Numbered from the stretch's first letter, positions 36,069 to 46,402 are shown. The stretch is 64,000 bases of DNA from CAZLFQ01 sp044229535 (GCA_044229535.1 JBGASU010000001.1:62001-126000); one strand, 5' to 3'. The notes: generated from the letters alone by a model not told the origin. Numbers and translations are program-made.

Positions 36069-36947
36069 ATGGATGCTACAGCGTTAAATACACTAGATTA
36101 TATAGTAATTGGTATAGTTTTGGTATCAACGTTTTTTGCTTTTATAAGGGGGTTTATTGGATCATTTTTATCGTTGACGGGTTGGATATTATCTATCTAT
36201 TTATCATACCTTTTATTTCCGCAAGCACAGCCGTTTCTCGAAGAAAAAACAAAAAACCCTTTGCTAGTATTGATATTCGGACACTCAATACTATTACTAG
36301 GTTTTTTGATAGTATTCGGCATATTTAATTTGGTTGCAACTACTGCAGTGAAAGGTCTTACCAAGGGAATTATTGATAGAATTTTAGGAGCGGGTTTTGG
36401 AATTCTTAGGGGCTCAATAATAGTGAGTTTTTTCTTTTTATTATATGCTTCTAGTGTAGCTATATTCCAAGGTAGTAATGTAGATGGAGAGGTTAAAGTT
36501 GATGAAGATACAACACCAAAGTGGTTGAAATCTGCGCAGACTTACCCAATGTTAAAGCAAGGACAGAATATGCTTAAAGAAGTGATACCTAATTCTTTCT
36601 ATGAACGTCTTCAAGTGGTGTACGATACTGTTAGCAAAAAGACAATGGATGAAAGGTTCGTTGAAAACACTATGAAGAAGCTTTCTAGAACTTTAAGCAA
36701 GGATCAGAAAGAACAACTAGAAAAAGAAAAAAATGAAGACATTCTTACTATGTCAGGTGAAGAAGTGGAAAATAAAAAATTAAGTGAGCTTCTTAAAATA
36801 TATAATGAAAGTGATGCTAAGGATAAGCCTCAAATGTCAAAACAGGAAATGCATAGGCTTGAGAATCTGTTAGCTAAGTCTATGGAATCTGTCAAATCTT
36901 CAAAAGAAGTTGAGCCAGTTGAATTGAATGATGACGTTCTTCCATAG
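36069..36947 (+). CDS. cvpA: CvpA family membrane protein
   Basis: Residues 1-150 carry four hydrophobic helices with the CvpA pattern: LDYIVIGIVLVSTFFAFIRGF, LTGWILSIYLSYLLFP, then ILGAGFGILRGSIIV. A long, charged cytoplasmic C-terminal region (about 140 residues) follows, rich in Glu and Lys. CvpA is linked to colicin V production in E. coli and to envelope stress; the alphaproteobacterial radA-cvpA order is conserved and supports the call. Its stop overlaps the next GTG start by one base. Confidence 0.88.
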   Translation: MDATALNTLDYIVIGIVLVSTFFAFIRGFIGSFLSLTGWILSIYLSYLLFPQAQPFLEEKTKNPLLVLIFGHSILLLGFLIVFGIFNLVATTAVKGLTKGIIDRILGAGFGILRGSIIVSFFFLLYASSVAIFQGSNVDGEVKVDEDTTPKWLKSAQTYPMLKQGQNMLKEVIPNSFYERLQVVYDTVSKKTMDERFVENTMKKLSRTLSKDQKEQLEKEKNEDILTMSGEEVENKKLSELLKIYNESDAKDKPQMSKQEMHRLENLLAKSMESVKSSKEVEPVELNDDVLP

Positions 36948-37813
36948 TGTGCAAAATTATGATTAGGCTTAGTAAGATTTTCATATTTTGTTTTCTTAGT
37001 TTAGGCCTTATTACACTAATTTTATATCAGTTTGTGGTTGATAAGGTGCGCGATGGGATAAATGATAATATTCTATTTGAAAGGCTTGTTAGTCATATGA
37101 AAGTTTATAAAGTAGACGATTACCGCCTAATGAGAGTTGGTAGAGATTATGATGGTGGCTATGTTTTGCCGGAAGTTTTAATTGCAAAATCAGAAGCTCT
37201 TCTTAGTTATGGAATTGCAGATGATTCTAGCTTTGAAGAAGATTATTCCACTAGAAGCAATAAACCATCTTATGGTTTTGACTGCGGTATATCTCAAGTA
37301 AAGACTCGTTCAAAGCTATTTACCTTTTACAGCGAATGCATAGGTACGGACGAATATTTATATAAAAAACAACAATCTTCTAAGAGAGTAGGGACATTTT
37401 CTTCTCATATAGAAAAACTTAATTTATCACATAAGAAAGTATTGGTGAAAATGGATATAGAGGGTGCCGAATTTTCAGTTATTCCAGAAATTATTAAAAA
37501 TCCAAATATAGTGGGGCTAATAATGGAGCTACATATTTGGGGAGCGGATGAATTAAAAAAAGCTATAAACTTATTAAAAGAGATTGATAAAGATTATGTG
37601 CTTACGCATGTACATGGAAATAATTATGCTAGTAGTGGTGTGATGACTAGGAATTCTATTGGATATTTACCAATCTTGTTTGAGATGACATATGTTAGTA
37701 AAAAGATAATTAATAATTGGAAATTATCAGATAATCAAAAACACCCAACAAGTTTAGATATGCCAAATATTAGAGGTAAGAAGGAATTAGAATTCGAAAT
37801 ATTGGTTAACTAA
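36947..37813 (+). CDS. FkbM-like methyltransferase with an N-terminal membrane anchor
   Basis: 288 residues from the GTG at 36947; an ATG at 36959 is an alternative start. A hydrophobic anchor (IFIFCFLSLGLITLILYQFVV) is followed by a domain with DYRLMRVGRDYDGGYVL and KMDIEGAEFSVIPEIIK, the latter the classic FkbM motif. The typical GxGxG SAM loop is weak (LLSYGIADD). It converges with the histidine kinase gene, overlapping it tail-to-tail by 4 bp. The substrate, perhaps a cell-surface glycan, is unknown. Confidence 0.75.
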   Translation: MCKIMIRLSKIFIFCFLSLGLITLILYQFVVDKVRDGINDNILFERLVSHMKVYKVDDYRLMRVGRDYDGGYVLPEVLIAKSEALLSYGIADDSSFEEDYSTRSNKPSYGFDCGISQVKTRSKLFTFYSECIGTDEYLYKKQQSSKRVGTFSSHIEKLNLSHKKVLVKMDIEGAEFSVIPEIIKNPNIVGLIMELHIWGADELKKAINLLKEIDKDYVLTHVHGNNYASSGVMTRNSIGYLPILFEMTYVSKKIINNWKLSDNQKHPTSLDMPNIRGKKELEFEILVN

Positions 37814-39663
37814 GGTTTGGTTATTTTTGGAATTTTTATCCAGAAAGTAGTTCCCAATCTTTGAGAGCTTCTTACCCCGATCTTACCGTTGTGTTGTTCT
37901 ATTATGTTTTTAGCAATATATAACCCCAAGCCATCTCTGCGTGATGTATCATCTGGCATTTGGAAGAATTTATCAAATACTCTAGAGTGGTACTCAGCAG
38001 GGATATAAGAACCTCTATTGTGTATAAAGATAGTTATGTCTTTGTCTTTCTCTTGGATCTTTATAGTTACTTTATCATTGATAGGGCTATGGTGAATTGC
38101 ATTATCAATTAGGTTGTTGAAAACTAGTTTTAGTTGCTCTTTATTCCCATAAATCTTATCAAATAGTAAAGAGAATTCTGAATCGAATGATATATTCTTA
38201 CTGTTAGCTATGACCTCCATTGCTTTGCAAGAGTCGTTAATCATTTCTATCAATGATATCTCAGTTTTTTCTGTATTATGAGTAATGTCTTCTAATTTAT
38301 CTAAATCTTGAAGGCTGGTAATCATCTTTTTAATTCTAAAACAATCATTCCTTGCTGAGGATAAAAATTCATCTTGTTTTGAGTTCAGATCGCCAATCAC
38401 TCTTTCTAAGCATGTATGAATGGCGATGTGAATTGAATTTAGAGGTAATAATAATTCATGGGTTAAGCTAACGAATTTATCGGCTTTGATATAGCCTTTC
38501 ACATCAATATTAGTTATGTTTCTTAATATTATAGCGATAGCAATTACTCCTATCGTGGGTTCTGTGACTGGCTGTATCAGTGGAACAAATTCTACCAATT
38601 TATAGTTGTAACTGGCAATTATTGGCCTAGTTAAATCTTTTGATAGAGGCGCACCAGAGTTACTAAAGATATACTCTGTAATTTGATCGATACGTTCTTT
38701 AATAACAAAAGGCAGTTTTTCAAGAAAATCATCAAAGTTATCGTTCGAATCTTCGGTGTAATCGAATTCTTTCCTAGCAGTTTTATTCAGATTTAAGGTT
38801 CTGCCAATTTGGTTAACTATTATCAGTGGATCGGGGAGGGTATCAATAGCAACTTGCAAGAAGATTTTTGCTCTTACTAGTTCGCCAATCGAGCTATGGC
38901 GGTATTCTTCAAGGCTTTTAGCCATACTATTAAATTCTTTTCCTAGCTCAGCTACCTCATCTGCTCCTTGAACATTTAGTCTTACTCCCATTTTACCCTC
39001 AGTAATTTGGCGTACTAAATCAGTTAAACCTCGAAGAGGTGACATTATTTTTGAAGTCAGCAAACCAGAAATAAGCACTCCTATTAAAAAGGCAGCGATG
39101 GCAAAGACTATCATTACTTTAGACACACTTCTGATCATTTCAGAGACCCCTTCGCTACGGTAGTATATATCGTCTTGGTTTAGGTCTGTTAAGTTATGAA
39201 TCGAATCTCTAAGCAATGTATACTTAATCCTGTATTCAGTTGCATATGAGCTGCTATTATAAGGATTACTAAGAGTGATTTTCACAAATTCATCAAGTGC
39301 ATTTTTGTAATCTATCCATTTATTTTCTAATGTGACGGTAGATTCCAGCTCTCCATCAATCACTATATTTGACTTTTGTACATTAAGTTGTGTTTCAAAT
39401 TCTTTCGTATAATTATCGATTACGTATAATATTTGACCTTTTGAGTTATATTGGCGATTGCTTAATTTCCAAACTGTATTATCAAATCCATCTAACGACT
39501 GTCGCATTTTTTGAAGGGCGACAATGCTTTTATAGTTACTTACTAAAATATCATTAGTGTTTGTGCCTATGTGGCCAATTGTGAAGACAAAAAGAAAGCC
39601 AATAATCCCGATAATCAATCCTAAAGGAAGTTGAGCTAATATAACTTTTTGTTGAAGTTTCAT
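37810..39663 (-). CDS. HAMP sensor histidine kinase following kdpD
   Basis: 617 residues: membrane helix 1 (about 11-30), a periplasmic helical sensor (31-180), helix 2 (about 183-202), HAMP (about 203-255), a PAS-like region (about 265-385), HisKA with phosphoacceptor His402 in SLTHELLLPLNSI, and a HATPase domain with the N box NNLIDNAIHHS and GLGLYIAKNIIEQHNG. It overlaps the upstream short kdpD by 4 bp. Because that KdpD lacks its own kinase, this protein may be the output kinase for potassium sensing. No response regulator gene is next to it. Confidence 0.92.
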   Translation of the reverse strand: MKLQQKVILAQLPLGLIIGIIGFLFVFTIGHIGTNTNDILVSNYKSIVALQKMRQSLDGFDNTVWKLSNRQYNSKGQILYVIDNYTKEFETQLNVQKSNIVIDGELESTVTLENKWIDYKNALDEFVKITLSNPYNSSSYATEYRIKYTLLRDSIHNLTDLNQDDIYYRSEGVSEMIRSVSKVMIVFAIAAFLIGVLISGLLTSKIMSPLRGLTDLVRQITEGKMGVRLNVQGADEVAELGKEFNSMAKSLEEYRHSSIGELVRAKIFLQVAIDTLPDPLIIVNQIGRTLNLNKTARKEFDYTEDSNDNFDDFLEKLPFVIKERIDQITEYIFSNSGAPLSKDLTRPIIASYNYKLVEFVPLIQPVTEPTIGVIAIAIILRNITNIDVKGYIKADKFVSLTHELLLPLNSIHIAIHTCLERVIGDLNSKQDEFLSSARNDCFRIKKMITSLQDLDKLEDITHNTEKTEISLIEMINDSCKAMEVIANSKNISFDSEFSLLFDKIYGNKEQLKLVFNNLIDNAIHHSPINDKVTIKIQEKDKDITIFIHNRGSYIPAEYHSRVFDKFFQMPDDTSRRDGLGLYIAKNIIEQHNGKIGVRSSQRLGTTFWIKIPKITKP

Positions 39664-40820
39664 AGGCTCGCTCCAACCTCACTAATAATGGTTTGCGGTT
39701 TAGGACTTATTAGATGTAAATCAAATCTATCAAGTTTTAGTAGATTGTTGATAGTGGATTCGCCAAAAAGTACTTCCCACCATCTATCTGTTTTTCCTAC
39801 TAATACAATATGTTTAATTCTCTCACTATCAGCAAATTTTATCCATCCTCTTAGTCTATCTTCATTTTTTAAGTGAATAAATCTTGCTCCAAGTTCTTGC
39901 GCCAATTGTATATCGCTATATAAATGGCGTTGTTTTTGGGAATCTATAGTCTCTGGCCTATCTTTTGGAGTTTCTACATATACAACAAACCAGTCGGTGT
40001 TAAGCTTCCCAGCTAGTCTTGATGCCTTTCTTAACAAGTATTTCTGAGAGGAATTTTCTGGCTTTAAGCAAACCATAAGTCTGTCGCTAGCAGATGACAA
40101 TGAGTCTATGTCTTTGTCATTATTTGTAAAATCGTTTGGTCTCTCAATTCTTTCCGCGACTTCCCGTAGTGCCAGCTCTCTAAGTTGCCCTAGATTATCT
40201 AATTTAAAGAAATTTTGTAGAGCTTGTTCAACCTTATCTTTTTTATAAATTTTTCCTGATTTTAGTCTATCTATTAAATCCTCAGCAGCCAGATCTATAT
40301 TCACCACTTGGTCTGCGCGCTTTAAGAAAGTGTCAGGGACTGTTTCGGTGACTTTTACTGCGGTTGCATTTTCAACGATATCGTTTAGGGATTCTAAGTG
40401 TTGGATATTAAATGCGCATATAACATTTATCCCAGCAAGTAATAATTCTATCACATCTTGATATCTTTTTTCATTTCTGCATATTGGCAGATTAGTATGT
40501 GCAAGTTCGTCTACTATTACAACTTCTGGTTTTCGATTTATTATAGCATCAAGATCCATTTCTTCGACTACCACATCCCTGTAGTGATGTTTCATTCGTG
40601 GAATTAATTCTAATCCAGGCAGTAAATCATCTGTTTCTTTGCGGCTATGAGTTTCAACAAATCCAATAACTATATCTATGCCTTTTTCTTTTAATGAATG
40701 TGCCTCCTCTAGCATCCTATATGTCTTACCAACGCCTGCAACAGACCCTATGTATACCTTGAGCTTGCCGCGCTTAGCACTTTGGAGTAGTTCTAAAAAA
40801 TCAGACGATTTATTTGTCAT
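39660..40820 (-). CDS. kdpD: Short KdpD: N-terminal sensor domain with a Usp domain, no kinase
   Basis: About 386 residues. The KdpD N-terminal domain is complete: P-loop-like GSVAGVGKTYRMLEEA, GFVETHSRKET, VDELAHTNLP and AFNIQHLESL. A universal-stress-protein-like domain follows (LMVCLKPENSSQKYLLRKASRLA and the KHIVLVGKTDRWWEV end). The transmembrane, GAF and histidine kinase parts of classic 900-residue KdpD are missing. The frame extends to a TTG at 40850, but the ATG at 40820 with a GGAG site is preferred; it overlaps kdpC by 11 bp. Similar short KdpD proteins exist in cyanobacteria. Confidence 0.92.
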   Translation of the reverse strand: MTNKSSDFLELLQSAKRGKLKVYIGSVAGVGKTYRMLEEAHSLKEKGIDIVIGFVETHSRKETDDLLPGLELIPRMKHHYRDVVVEEMDLDAIINRKPEVVIVDELAHTNLPICRNEKRYQDVIELLLAGINVICAFNIQHLESLNDIVENATAVKVTETVPDTFLKRADQVVNIDLAAEDLIDRLKSGKIYKKDKVEQALQNFFKLDNLGQLRELALREVAERIERPNDFTNNDKDIDSLSSASDRLMVCLKPENSSQKYLLRKASRLAGKLNTDWFVVYVETPKDRPETIDSQKQRHLYSDIQLAQELGARFIHLKNEDRLRGWIKFADSERIKHIVLVGKTDRWWEVLFGESTINNLLKLDRFDLHLISPKPQTIISEVGASL

Positions 40821-41394
40821 GTATTTTGTTTTCTCCAAATTGTTTATCAAGCGCTATATTCAGCTTAAGCACATTAATTTTTTCTTCGCCTAATATAAAA
40901 AATTGAGGGTATTCTATGAAATTATCAACTAGATTTTTAATCCTTACAGGAGAAACACCTCTTGCTTTCGCGATATTTTCTATTTGAAAGTAAGCTGCGT
41001 TTTTTGAGATATGAGGGTCTACGCCACTACCAGATCCAGTAATAAAGTCTATGGGCGGTAGATCTGATCCAAATTTAGATTTTGTAAATTGTTTTAAAGC
41101 ATCTGTACGATTTAAAAATTCTTTAGATTCAATTGACCAATTAGACGGATGTGCATGCAATGTCCCTAAGCCATTGAGAATATCTGGTAACCTTCCTAGG
41201 AAGTATTTATCTGATGTATAAGGTTGTCCAATAAGCTCGGAGCCTACCATCATTTTGTTATGAATAATAAAACTTCCTCTGGCTTGATGATTAAATAATG
41301 TTAAGCCAAGAGTTGTTACGATCAATTGGTAGAGTATGCCTACAGTTACGCCGCATAAACAAAACACTCTAATTGCTATATGTAAATGCTGCAT
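40810..41394 (-). CDS. kdpC: Potassium-transporting ATPase subunit KdpC
   Basis: 194 residues with one N-terminal membrane helix (IRVFCLCGVTVGILYQLIVTTLGLTLF) and a periplasmic domain containing GSELIGQPYTSDKYFLGR and GSGSGVDPHISKNAAYFQ, both hallmark KdpC motifs. KdpC stabilises the KdpFABC pump and increases ATP affinity. The gene starts 2 bp after kdpB ends. Confidence 0.97.
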   Translation of the reverse strand: MQHLHIAIRVFCLCGVTVGILYQLIVTTLGLTLFNHQARGSFIIHNKMMVGSELIGQPYTSDKYFLGRLPDILNGLGTLHAHPSNWSIESKEFLNRTDALKQFTKSKFGSDLPPIDFITGSGSGVDPHISKNAAYFQIENIAKARGVSPVRIKNLVDNFIEYPQFFILGEEKINVLKLNIALDKQFGENKIHDK

Positions 41395-41396
41395 AT

Positions 41397-43445
41397 CTAG
41401 TATATTAAAAATTGAATTAGTATATCGATCATCTTAATTCCTAAGAACGGTATTATGATGCCGCTAAGTCCAAAGATTGTGAAGAATTTTTTCACAAGTC
41501 TTGTAGTTTTAATGGGTTTGTATTTGACGCCAGTGAGTGTAATGGGAATACATAAAACTATTATTAGAGCGTTAAATATACTTGCCGATAATATAGCGCT
41601 ATATGGTGTATGCAGATGCATTAAATTAAGAGCTTCTAGTTGGGGGTATAGAGGTAAAAATATTGCAGGAATTATGGCAAAATATTTTGCCACATCATTT
41701 ACCAATGAAAAGGTAGTTAAACAGCCTCGAGTAGTTAGTACCTCGCGCCCAATTTCTATTAGGTCGATTATTTTCATCGGGTCATTCTCAAGGTCAATAA
41801 TATTGGCTGCTTCTTTGCAAATGGTGCTACTAGAGTTTAAAGTGAAGCCTACATCTGCTTGTGCTAAGGCAGGAGCATCATTAACCCCATCCCCAGTTAC
41901 CGCAACTATCAGGCCTTGTTTCTGGAAGTCTTGTACATAATAGAGTTTTCTATCTGGTTCAGCTTCGCAAATAAATTCTTTTATTCCAGACTCTTGAGCT
42001 ATTGATTGTGCTGTATAAAAATTATCACCAGTAGTTAAGATAATTCTTACTCCCATAGCTTCAAGACGCTCTATTCTTTCGGTGATTCCTGGCCTTATTT
42101 TATCTTTTAGGTGAATAATCCCTAAGATTCTATTGTCTTTTATAACAGCTAAAGGAGTGCCGCCAGAATCCCCAACTTTTTGTACTATTTTCATCAATTC
42201 TTTTGGTGTTTGTCCGCCTTTGCTTTCAATAAATTTGCAGACTGCATCGACTGCGCCTTTTCTAAATTGGATCTCTTTATAATCGCAACCACTAATTCTT
42301 TTTGATGCAGTAAATTGTATAAAATTACAGTGCTTTATGTGTTTATCGTTCAGTTTCATCCCGTATTTTTGGCGAACTAGGCGCATTATAGACTTGCCTT
42401 CAGGTGTATCGTCTGCGTAGGATGAATATTCAGCAGCTTCAGCTAACTCTTCCATTGATACATTAGGGAGTGGAAGTAGTTCTGATGCCATTCTATTACC
42501 AATTGTGATAGTGCCAGTTTTATCAATCAGTAACACATCAATGTCACCTGCAACATCTAGTGCTTTAGTAGTTACAGCAAGAATATTCCTTCTTAATAGT
42601 TTTTCCACACCAGAAATTGCTATTGGTGCAATTAGAGCTGCAGCAGTGGTTGGCATTACGCAAATTAGTAATGAACAAACCGCGATTATAGAAACATTCA
42701 GACCCAAGAAAGCTGCTAGAGGTATTATGTTAAAACACATGAAAATGTATATTATTGTGAATCCCATTAGAAAATAGTTAATGGCTCTTTCGTTGGCAGA
42801 GATATTTCGGTGAGTAGCATCAACCATTCTTAGCATCTGGTTTAGATAATCATTGCCGTGTGTACTAGTGACCTTTATAATTAAATAATCTGATATAACT
42901 TTTGTGCCAGCTACTACTTGATTTCTACCTTCTATTGTTTCCTTTATTACAGGTGCAGATTCTCCAGTAATTACAGATTCATCAACTGAAGCTATACCAT
43001 CAATTACTTCGCCATCGCATGGTATTACTTCGTTAATATTAACGCGGATTACATCACCAACGTTTAATAGATTGGAATTTACTATCTCTCCATTATCGAA
43101 TTTTCTAGCAGTAACATCTACCTTAAGTTTTCTAATGTTATTGGCGTGTTGTTTTCCGTTGAACTCTGCAATAGATTCTGCAAAGTTTGCAAAAATTAAT
43201 ACAAACCATATGCTCAAAGATACCGATAGAGTAAACCATACAGGGTCGCCGCCAGATATGTTGGGTGATATAATATCTTTTGCAGAGATTGCTAACGTTG
43301 TCAGGCCGATCAACCATACTACAAGCATTATAGGATTTTTTGCTACATAGGCTGGACTGAGCTTTATTAGAGAACCTAAAAACGCTTTAGAAATCACTTT
43401 TGGGTGATAGAGGTGATAGTTTGTAGAGATGTCATTTACTTGCAT
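41397..43445 (-). CDS. kdpB: Potassium-transporting P-type ATPase subunit KdpB
   Basis: The 682-residue catalytic subunit of the Kdp pump. The phosphorylation motif is LLIDKTGTITIGN, the actuator domain has DESVITGESAPV, and the hinge has VTGDGVNDAPALAQADVGF. Seven or so membrane helices are visible. It hydrolyses ATP to drive high-affinity K+ import through KdpA. It sits between kdpA and kdpC with gaps of 2 bp. Confidence 0.98.
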   Translation of the reverse strand: MQVNDISTNYHLYHPKVISKAFLGSLIKLSPAYVAKNPIMLVVWLIGLTTLAISAKDIISPNISGGDPVWFTLSVSLSIWFVLIFANFAESIAEFNGKQHANNIRKLKVDVTARKFDNGEIVNSNLLNVGDVIRVNINEVIPCDGEVIDGIASVDESVITGESAPVIKETIEGRNQVVAGTKVISDYLIIKVTSTHGNDYLNQMLRMVDATHRNISANERAINYFLMGFTIIYIFMCFNIIPLAAFLGLNVSIIAVCSLLICVMPTTAAALIAPIAISGVEKLLRRNILAVTTKALDVAGDIDVLLIDKTGTITIGNRMASELLPLPNVSMEELAEAAEYSSYADDTPEGKSIMRLVRQKYGMKLNDKHIKHCNFIQFTASKRISGCDYKEIQFRKGAVDAVCKFIESKGGQTPKELMKIVQKVGDSGGTPLAVIKDNRILGIIHLKDKIRPGITERIERLEAMGVRIILTTGDNFYTAQSIAQESGIKEFICEAEPDRKLYYVQDFQKQGLIVAVTGDGVNDAPALAQADVGFTLNSSSTICKEAANIIDLENDPMKIIDLIEIGREVLTTRGCLTTFSLVNDVAKYFAIIPAIFLPLYPQLEALNLMHLHTPYSAILSASIFNALIIVLCIPITLTGVKYKPIKTTRLVKKFFTIFGLSGIIIPFLGIKMIDILIQFLIY

Positions 43446-43447
43446 AA

Positions 43448-45112
43448 CTACCTACTAATTAAAAATTCAATTGTTGGCCCTATAATTAATGTAGGAACGA
43501 ACACTAAAAAGTCATTAAGCATTGCGAAAAAAATTAGGAATGCGAAAAACCAGTGATCAGTTTGCACTTCCTCAAGTCGATTGTGTATTGCTGGTTTAGT
43601 TGCCAAGCTTTCTGCTACTTTAAACATGCAGTACATCAAGGAAATTCTACCAACGATCATAGAGAAAGTTAGAGAGATATTTAAATAAATATTATCTGTT
43701 GGCAAACTACCATAACCTAATCCATTATTGACCATAGTTGATCCGGTAGCGATTGCTAATTGTGTTATTGCAAGAGAGGATCTAGTTGATATGTCGTCTA
43801 TGAGGGATGAGTTCAAGATGCTAGCAGATAACAGTGTCACGATCAAACACTGGTATATTACTAGAAAAATGGTTATGTATTTTATTTCTTGGAATTCTAT
43901 TGTCTTGCCTAGATATTTCGGAGTTCTTCCAGACATCATTCCTGCTAAAAATACGGACATTATTATGAATAGTAATAAATTTAATAAACCTGCACCAGCG
44001 CCTCCGAAAATAGCTCCGCCAAATAACATACTAGCAATAGCATATATGACAGATTCTGGGTTAAAGCTCATAAGCATAGAGTTAGCTGCGCCGCTAGTTG
44101 TAGCGCAAAATGCAGTGTATACTGCGGACGTAGGGATTCCAAACCTTGTTTCTTTACCTTCAGTATTTAGGTTGATGGTTTGTCCAATAGTAGATTTAAC
44201 TTCGCTATTTAATATCAGATAAGAACTAAAGAATAAGAGCAATGTCATAAAAACTATAGTTATCCAGCCATGCTTTGGTTTTCCAACAGCATTTGCATAT
44301 GTTAGTGCTAAAGTGCATGGAATTAAAATCATTAATAGCATTTGCAAGAAATTACTTAATCCAGTGGGGTTTTCGTAAGGATGTGCAGAATTAGTACCAA
44401 AATACCCACCGCCGTTTACTCCTAAGAATTTTATTGATTCTTGTGTTGCGACAGGGCCTTGAGGTATTGTCTGAACTAAATTATCTAATGTTATGATCTT
44501 AGTGTAAACTTGAAAGTTTTGGATCACGCCTTGTGATATAAATACTAAGCTGATGATTATACAAATTGGAATTAATATAAAGATTATCGTCCTTAAAAGA
44601 TCACACCAGAAATTACCGAATACAAATCCTTCATTTTCTAAGTTCTCGTTGGCAATGCCTCTTATTACTGCAATAGCTGCAGATATACCGATGCCAGTAC
44701 TGATAAAAGCTATCATAGTCAATGTACATTGAGAGAAGTAACTTAAGGTGATTTCTCCAGAATAAGCCTGCCAATTTGTAGCCGTGATATAGCTTGTTGC
44801 TATGTTAATAGCCAAGCTCCAATCTAATCCTTTTAACTCAAAAGGATTTAATGGTAGATAGTGTTGAAATTTTAATATTAAAACGGCAATAACAAGAGAG
44901 AAAGACGACAAGGATAAAAGACTAAATAGGTAAGTTTTACAATTATGTTGGTAAGGTTCAATTGCGCAGATTTTAAATATTGTATTCTCGAACGTCCTGA
45001 TAGTTTTATTATTATATCCCATTCTGCCGCTTAACACGTAATCTATGTATCTACTTAGTGGCACTGCCAGTGCTATTGCTAAGGTAAAGATTAATATAAG
45101 TTGCAAAAGCAT
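43448..45112 (-). CDS. kdpA: Potassium-binding channel subunit KdpA
   Basis: 554 residues with about ten membrane helices. KdpA is related to SKT potassium channels, with four pore loops; recognisable are LGVNGGGYFGTNSAHPYENPT and CATTSGAANSMLMSFNP, together with MSGRTPKYLGKTIE. The N-terminus DYVLSGRMGYNNKTIRTFENTIFKICAIEP fits the family. It is the first gene of the operon. No kdpF ORF was found in the 66 bp upstream. Confidence 0.97.
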   Translation of the reverse strand: MLLQLILIFTLAIALAVPLSRYIDYVLSGRMGYNNKTIRTFENTIFKICAIEPYQHNCKTYLFSLLSLSSFSLVIAVLILKFQHYLPLNPFELKGLDWSLAINIATSYITATNWQAYSGEITLSYFSQCTLTMIAFISTGIGISAAIAVIRGIANENLENEGFVFGNFWCDLLRTIIFILIPICIIISLVFISQGVIQNFQVYTKIITLDNLVQTIPQGPVATQESIKFLGVNGGGYFGTNSAHPYENPTGLSNFLQMLLMILIPCTLALTYANAVGKPKHGWITIVFMTLLLFFSSYLILNSEVKSTIGQTINLNTEGKETRFGIPTSAVYTAFCATTSGAANSMLMSFNPESVIYAIASMLFGGAIFGGAGAGLLNLLLFIIMSVFLAGMMSGRTPKYLGKTIEFQEIKYITIFLVIYQCLIVTLLSASILNSSLIDDISTRSSLAITQLAIATGSTMVNNGLGYGSLPTDNIYLNISLTFSMIVGRISLMYCMFKVAESLATKPAIHNRLEEVQTDHWFFAFLIFFAMLNDFLVFVPTLIIGPTIEFLISR

Positions 45113-45178
45113 ATAATGCTGCGTGTTGTAGCTACCTATACAATATAATCATTAAAAATAAAAATGGAAGAATCTGAT

Positions 45179-46402
45179 TTATATAGATCTGTTATTATTC
45201 ACTCTAGATAATAAATATAGACTGTTACTTTCTTGTAAAGAGGTTAGATTTGGGTTGTATCTTTTTAAAAGATTTTGGCCATCTGAAGTTGTTAAAAATT
45301 TTTGCCAATCTTTCTTTTCTTCTAGCTTTTCTCTATTGTTTTTTAAGCAGGATGTTAGAGATTTGTAGATGTTTCTTTGATTGATCAACCCTGCTGTCCA
45401 AAATTCACCTAACTCTTTCGCATTTTTAAAAGTAACATAAGTTTCATTTGTTCTGAAAGTTAGTGTTTCTATTTGGAAACCTTGATCTGTCAGATCTTTT
45501 AATCGGCGTTTTACAGTTTCTGCTATTTGCTCATCTGTGATTTTGGAAAAAGTTTCGCATGCTGTAATGGCTTTATGTAAATCAAACTTAAGCTTCCCAT
45601 CGTAACCTTCATCTATTCGCACCATAAAATCTTGGAAAAACGTTGCAGTTAAATTTTCATTTGATTTCAGTGTTGGTCGATCGTCTATAATTTTAAAAGC
45701 AGTAAAAGATGATAAATCTCCACCATGGTCAACAACCTGTGCTGTATATTTTCTCCCATTTTGTTGTGCTAAATGGTTTTGAATATTAGGATCTGTACCT
45801 CCAACAAAGGCTTCAGCAAAGAACGTATACTCTTTACCATCTATCATTTCTAATTTATCTGCTCTAATTTCTGTTTCTCTATCTTTGTCGTAATTATCAA
45901 AGCTCAAATCATCAGCATAACTAATGAATGCTTTTTGCCATTCATCATTGTCTTCAGATTCTGTATCCCAATCTTCATCATCAGCACTCAGGTCTTCTGG
46001 AGAGTTTGTGTGTATCGATGTACCAACGTCATTAAAGAAATCTTCATAGTTTTGGCAATCTTCAATAATGATGGATTTAAAGGCAATTTTAGTATTCGCA
46101 ACCCCAGTTTCTTTTCGCTCTGTGTGATTTAGGATTGTTATGTCATCAACCTGATGGGGTATTAATAATTTTAATATTCCAGCTGATACATAAGATTTTA
46201 CAAACTCTTCTCTATCAGTTTCTGTTTTTACTACTTCTTGATCGAGTGTCCCTCTTCCCTGCGAGCTTTTTAAAGCATCATAAGTATCTTTATCATTTGA
46301 TGATGGTGACTTACTAGCAGTTTTTACCATAACCGCTTCGCCGTTTATTTCGGTAATGAATCCTTCGGCTCGCAATTTAAAATTATTTTCACCATTATGC
46401 AT
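45179..46402 (-). CDS. Large soluble protein of unknown function
   Basis: 407 residues, no signal peptide or membrane helix. It has an acidic stretch (SADDEDWDTESEDNDEW, around residues 148-165) and an otherwise mixed alpha/beta composition, with segments such as GKEYTFFAEAFVGGTDPNIQNHL and DQGFQIETLTFRTNETYVTF. No family is recognised. The gene stands alone between kdpA and mtaB. A CtrA-like box lies 48 bp upstream of its ATG, the same spacing as for the unknown gene at 47746-48318. Confidence 0.7.
   Translation of the reverse strand: MHNGENNFKLRAEGFITEINGEAVMVKTASKSPSSNDKDTYDALKSSQGRGTLDQEVVKTETDREEFVKSYVSAGILKLLIPHQVDDITILNHTERKETGVANTKIAFKSIIIEDCQNYEDFFNDVGTSIHTNSPEDLSADDEDWDTESEDNDEWQKAFISYADDLSFDNYDKDRETEIRADKLEMIDGKEYTFFAEAFVGGTDPNIQNHLAQQNGRKYTAQVVDHGGDLSSFTAFKIIDDRPTLKSNENLTATFFQDFMVRIDEGYDGKLKFDLHKAITACETFSKITDEQIAETVKRRLKDLTDQGFQIETLTFRTNETYVTFKNAKELGEFWTAGLINQRNIYKSLTSCLKNNREKLEEKKDWQKFLTTSDGQNLLKRYNPNLTSLQESNSLYLLSRVNNNRSI

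Noticed and set aside
45113..45178. Possible kdpF upstream of kdpA
   Set aside because: The only ATG in the gap stops after six codons; no hydrophobic microprotein is encoded.
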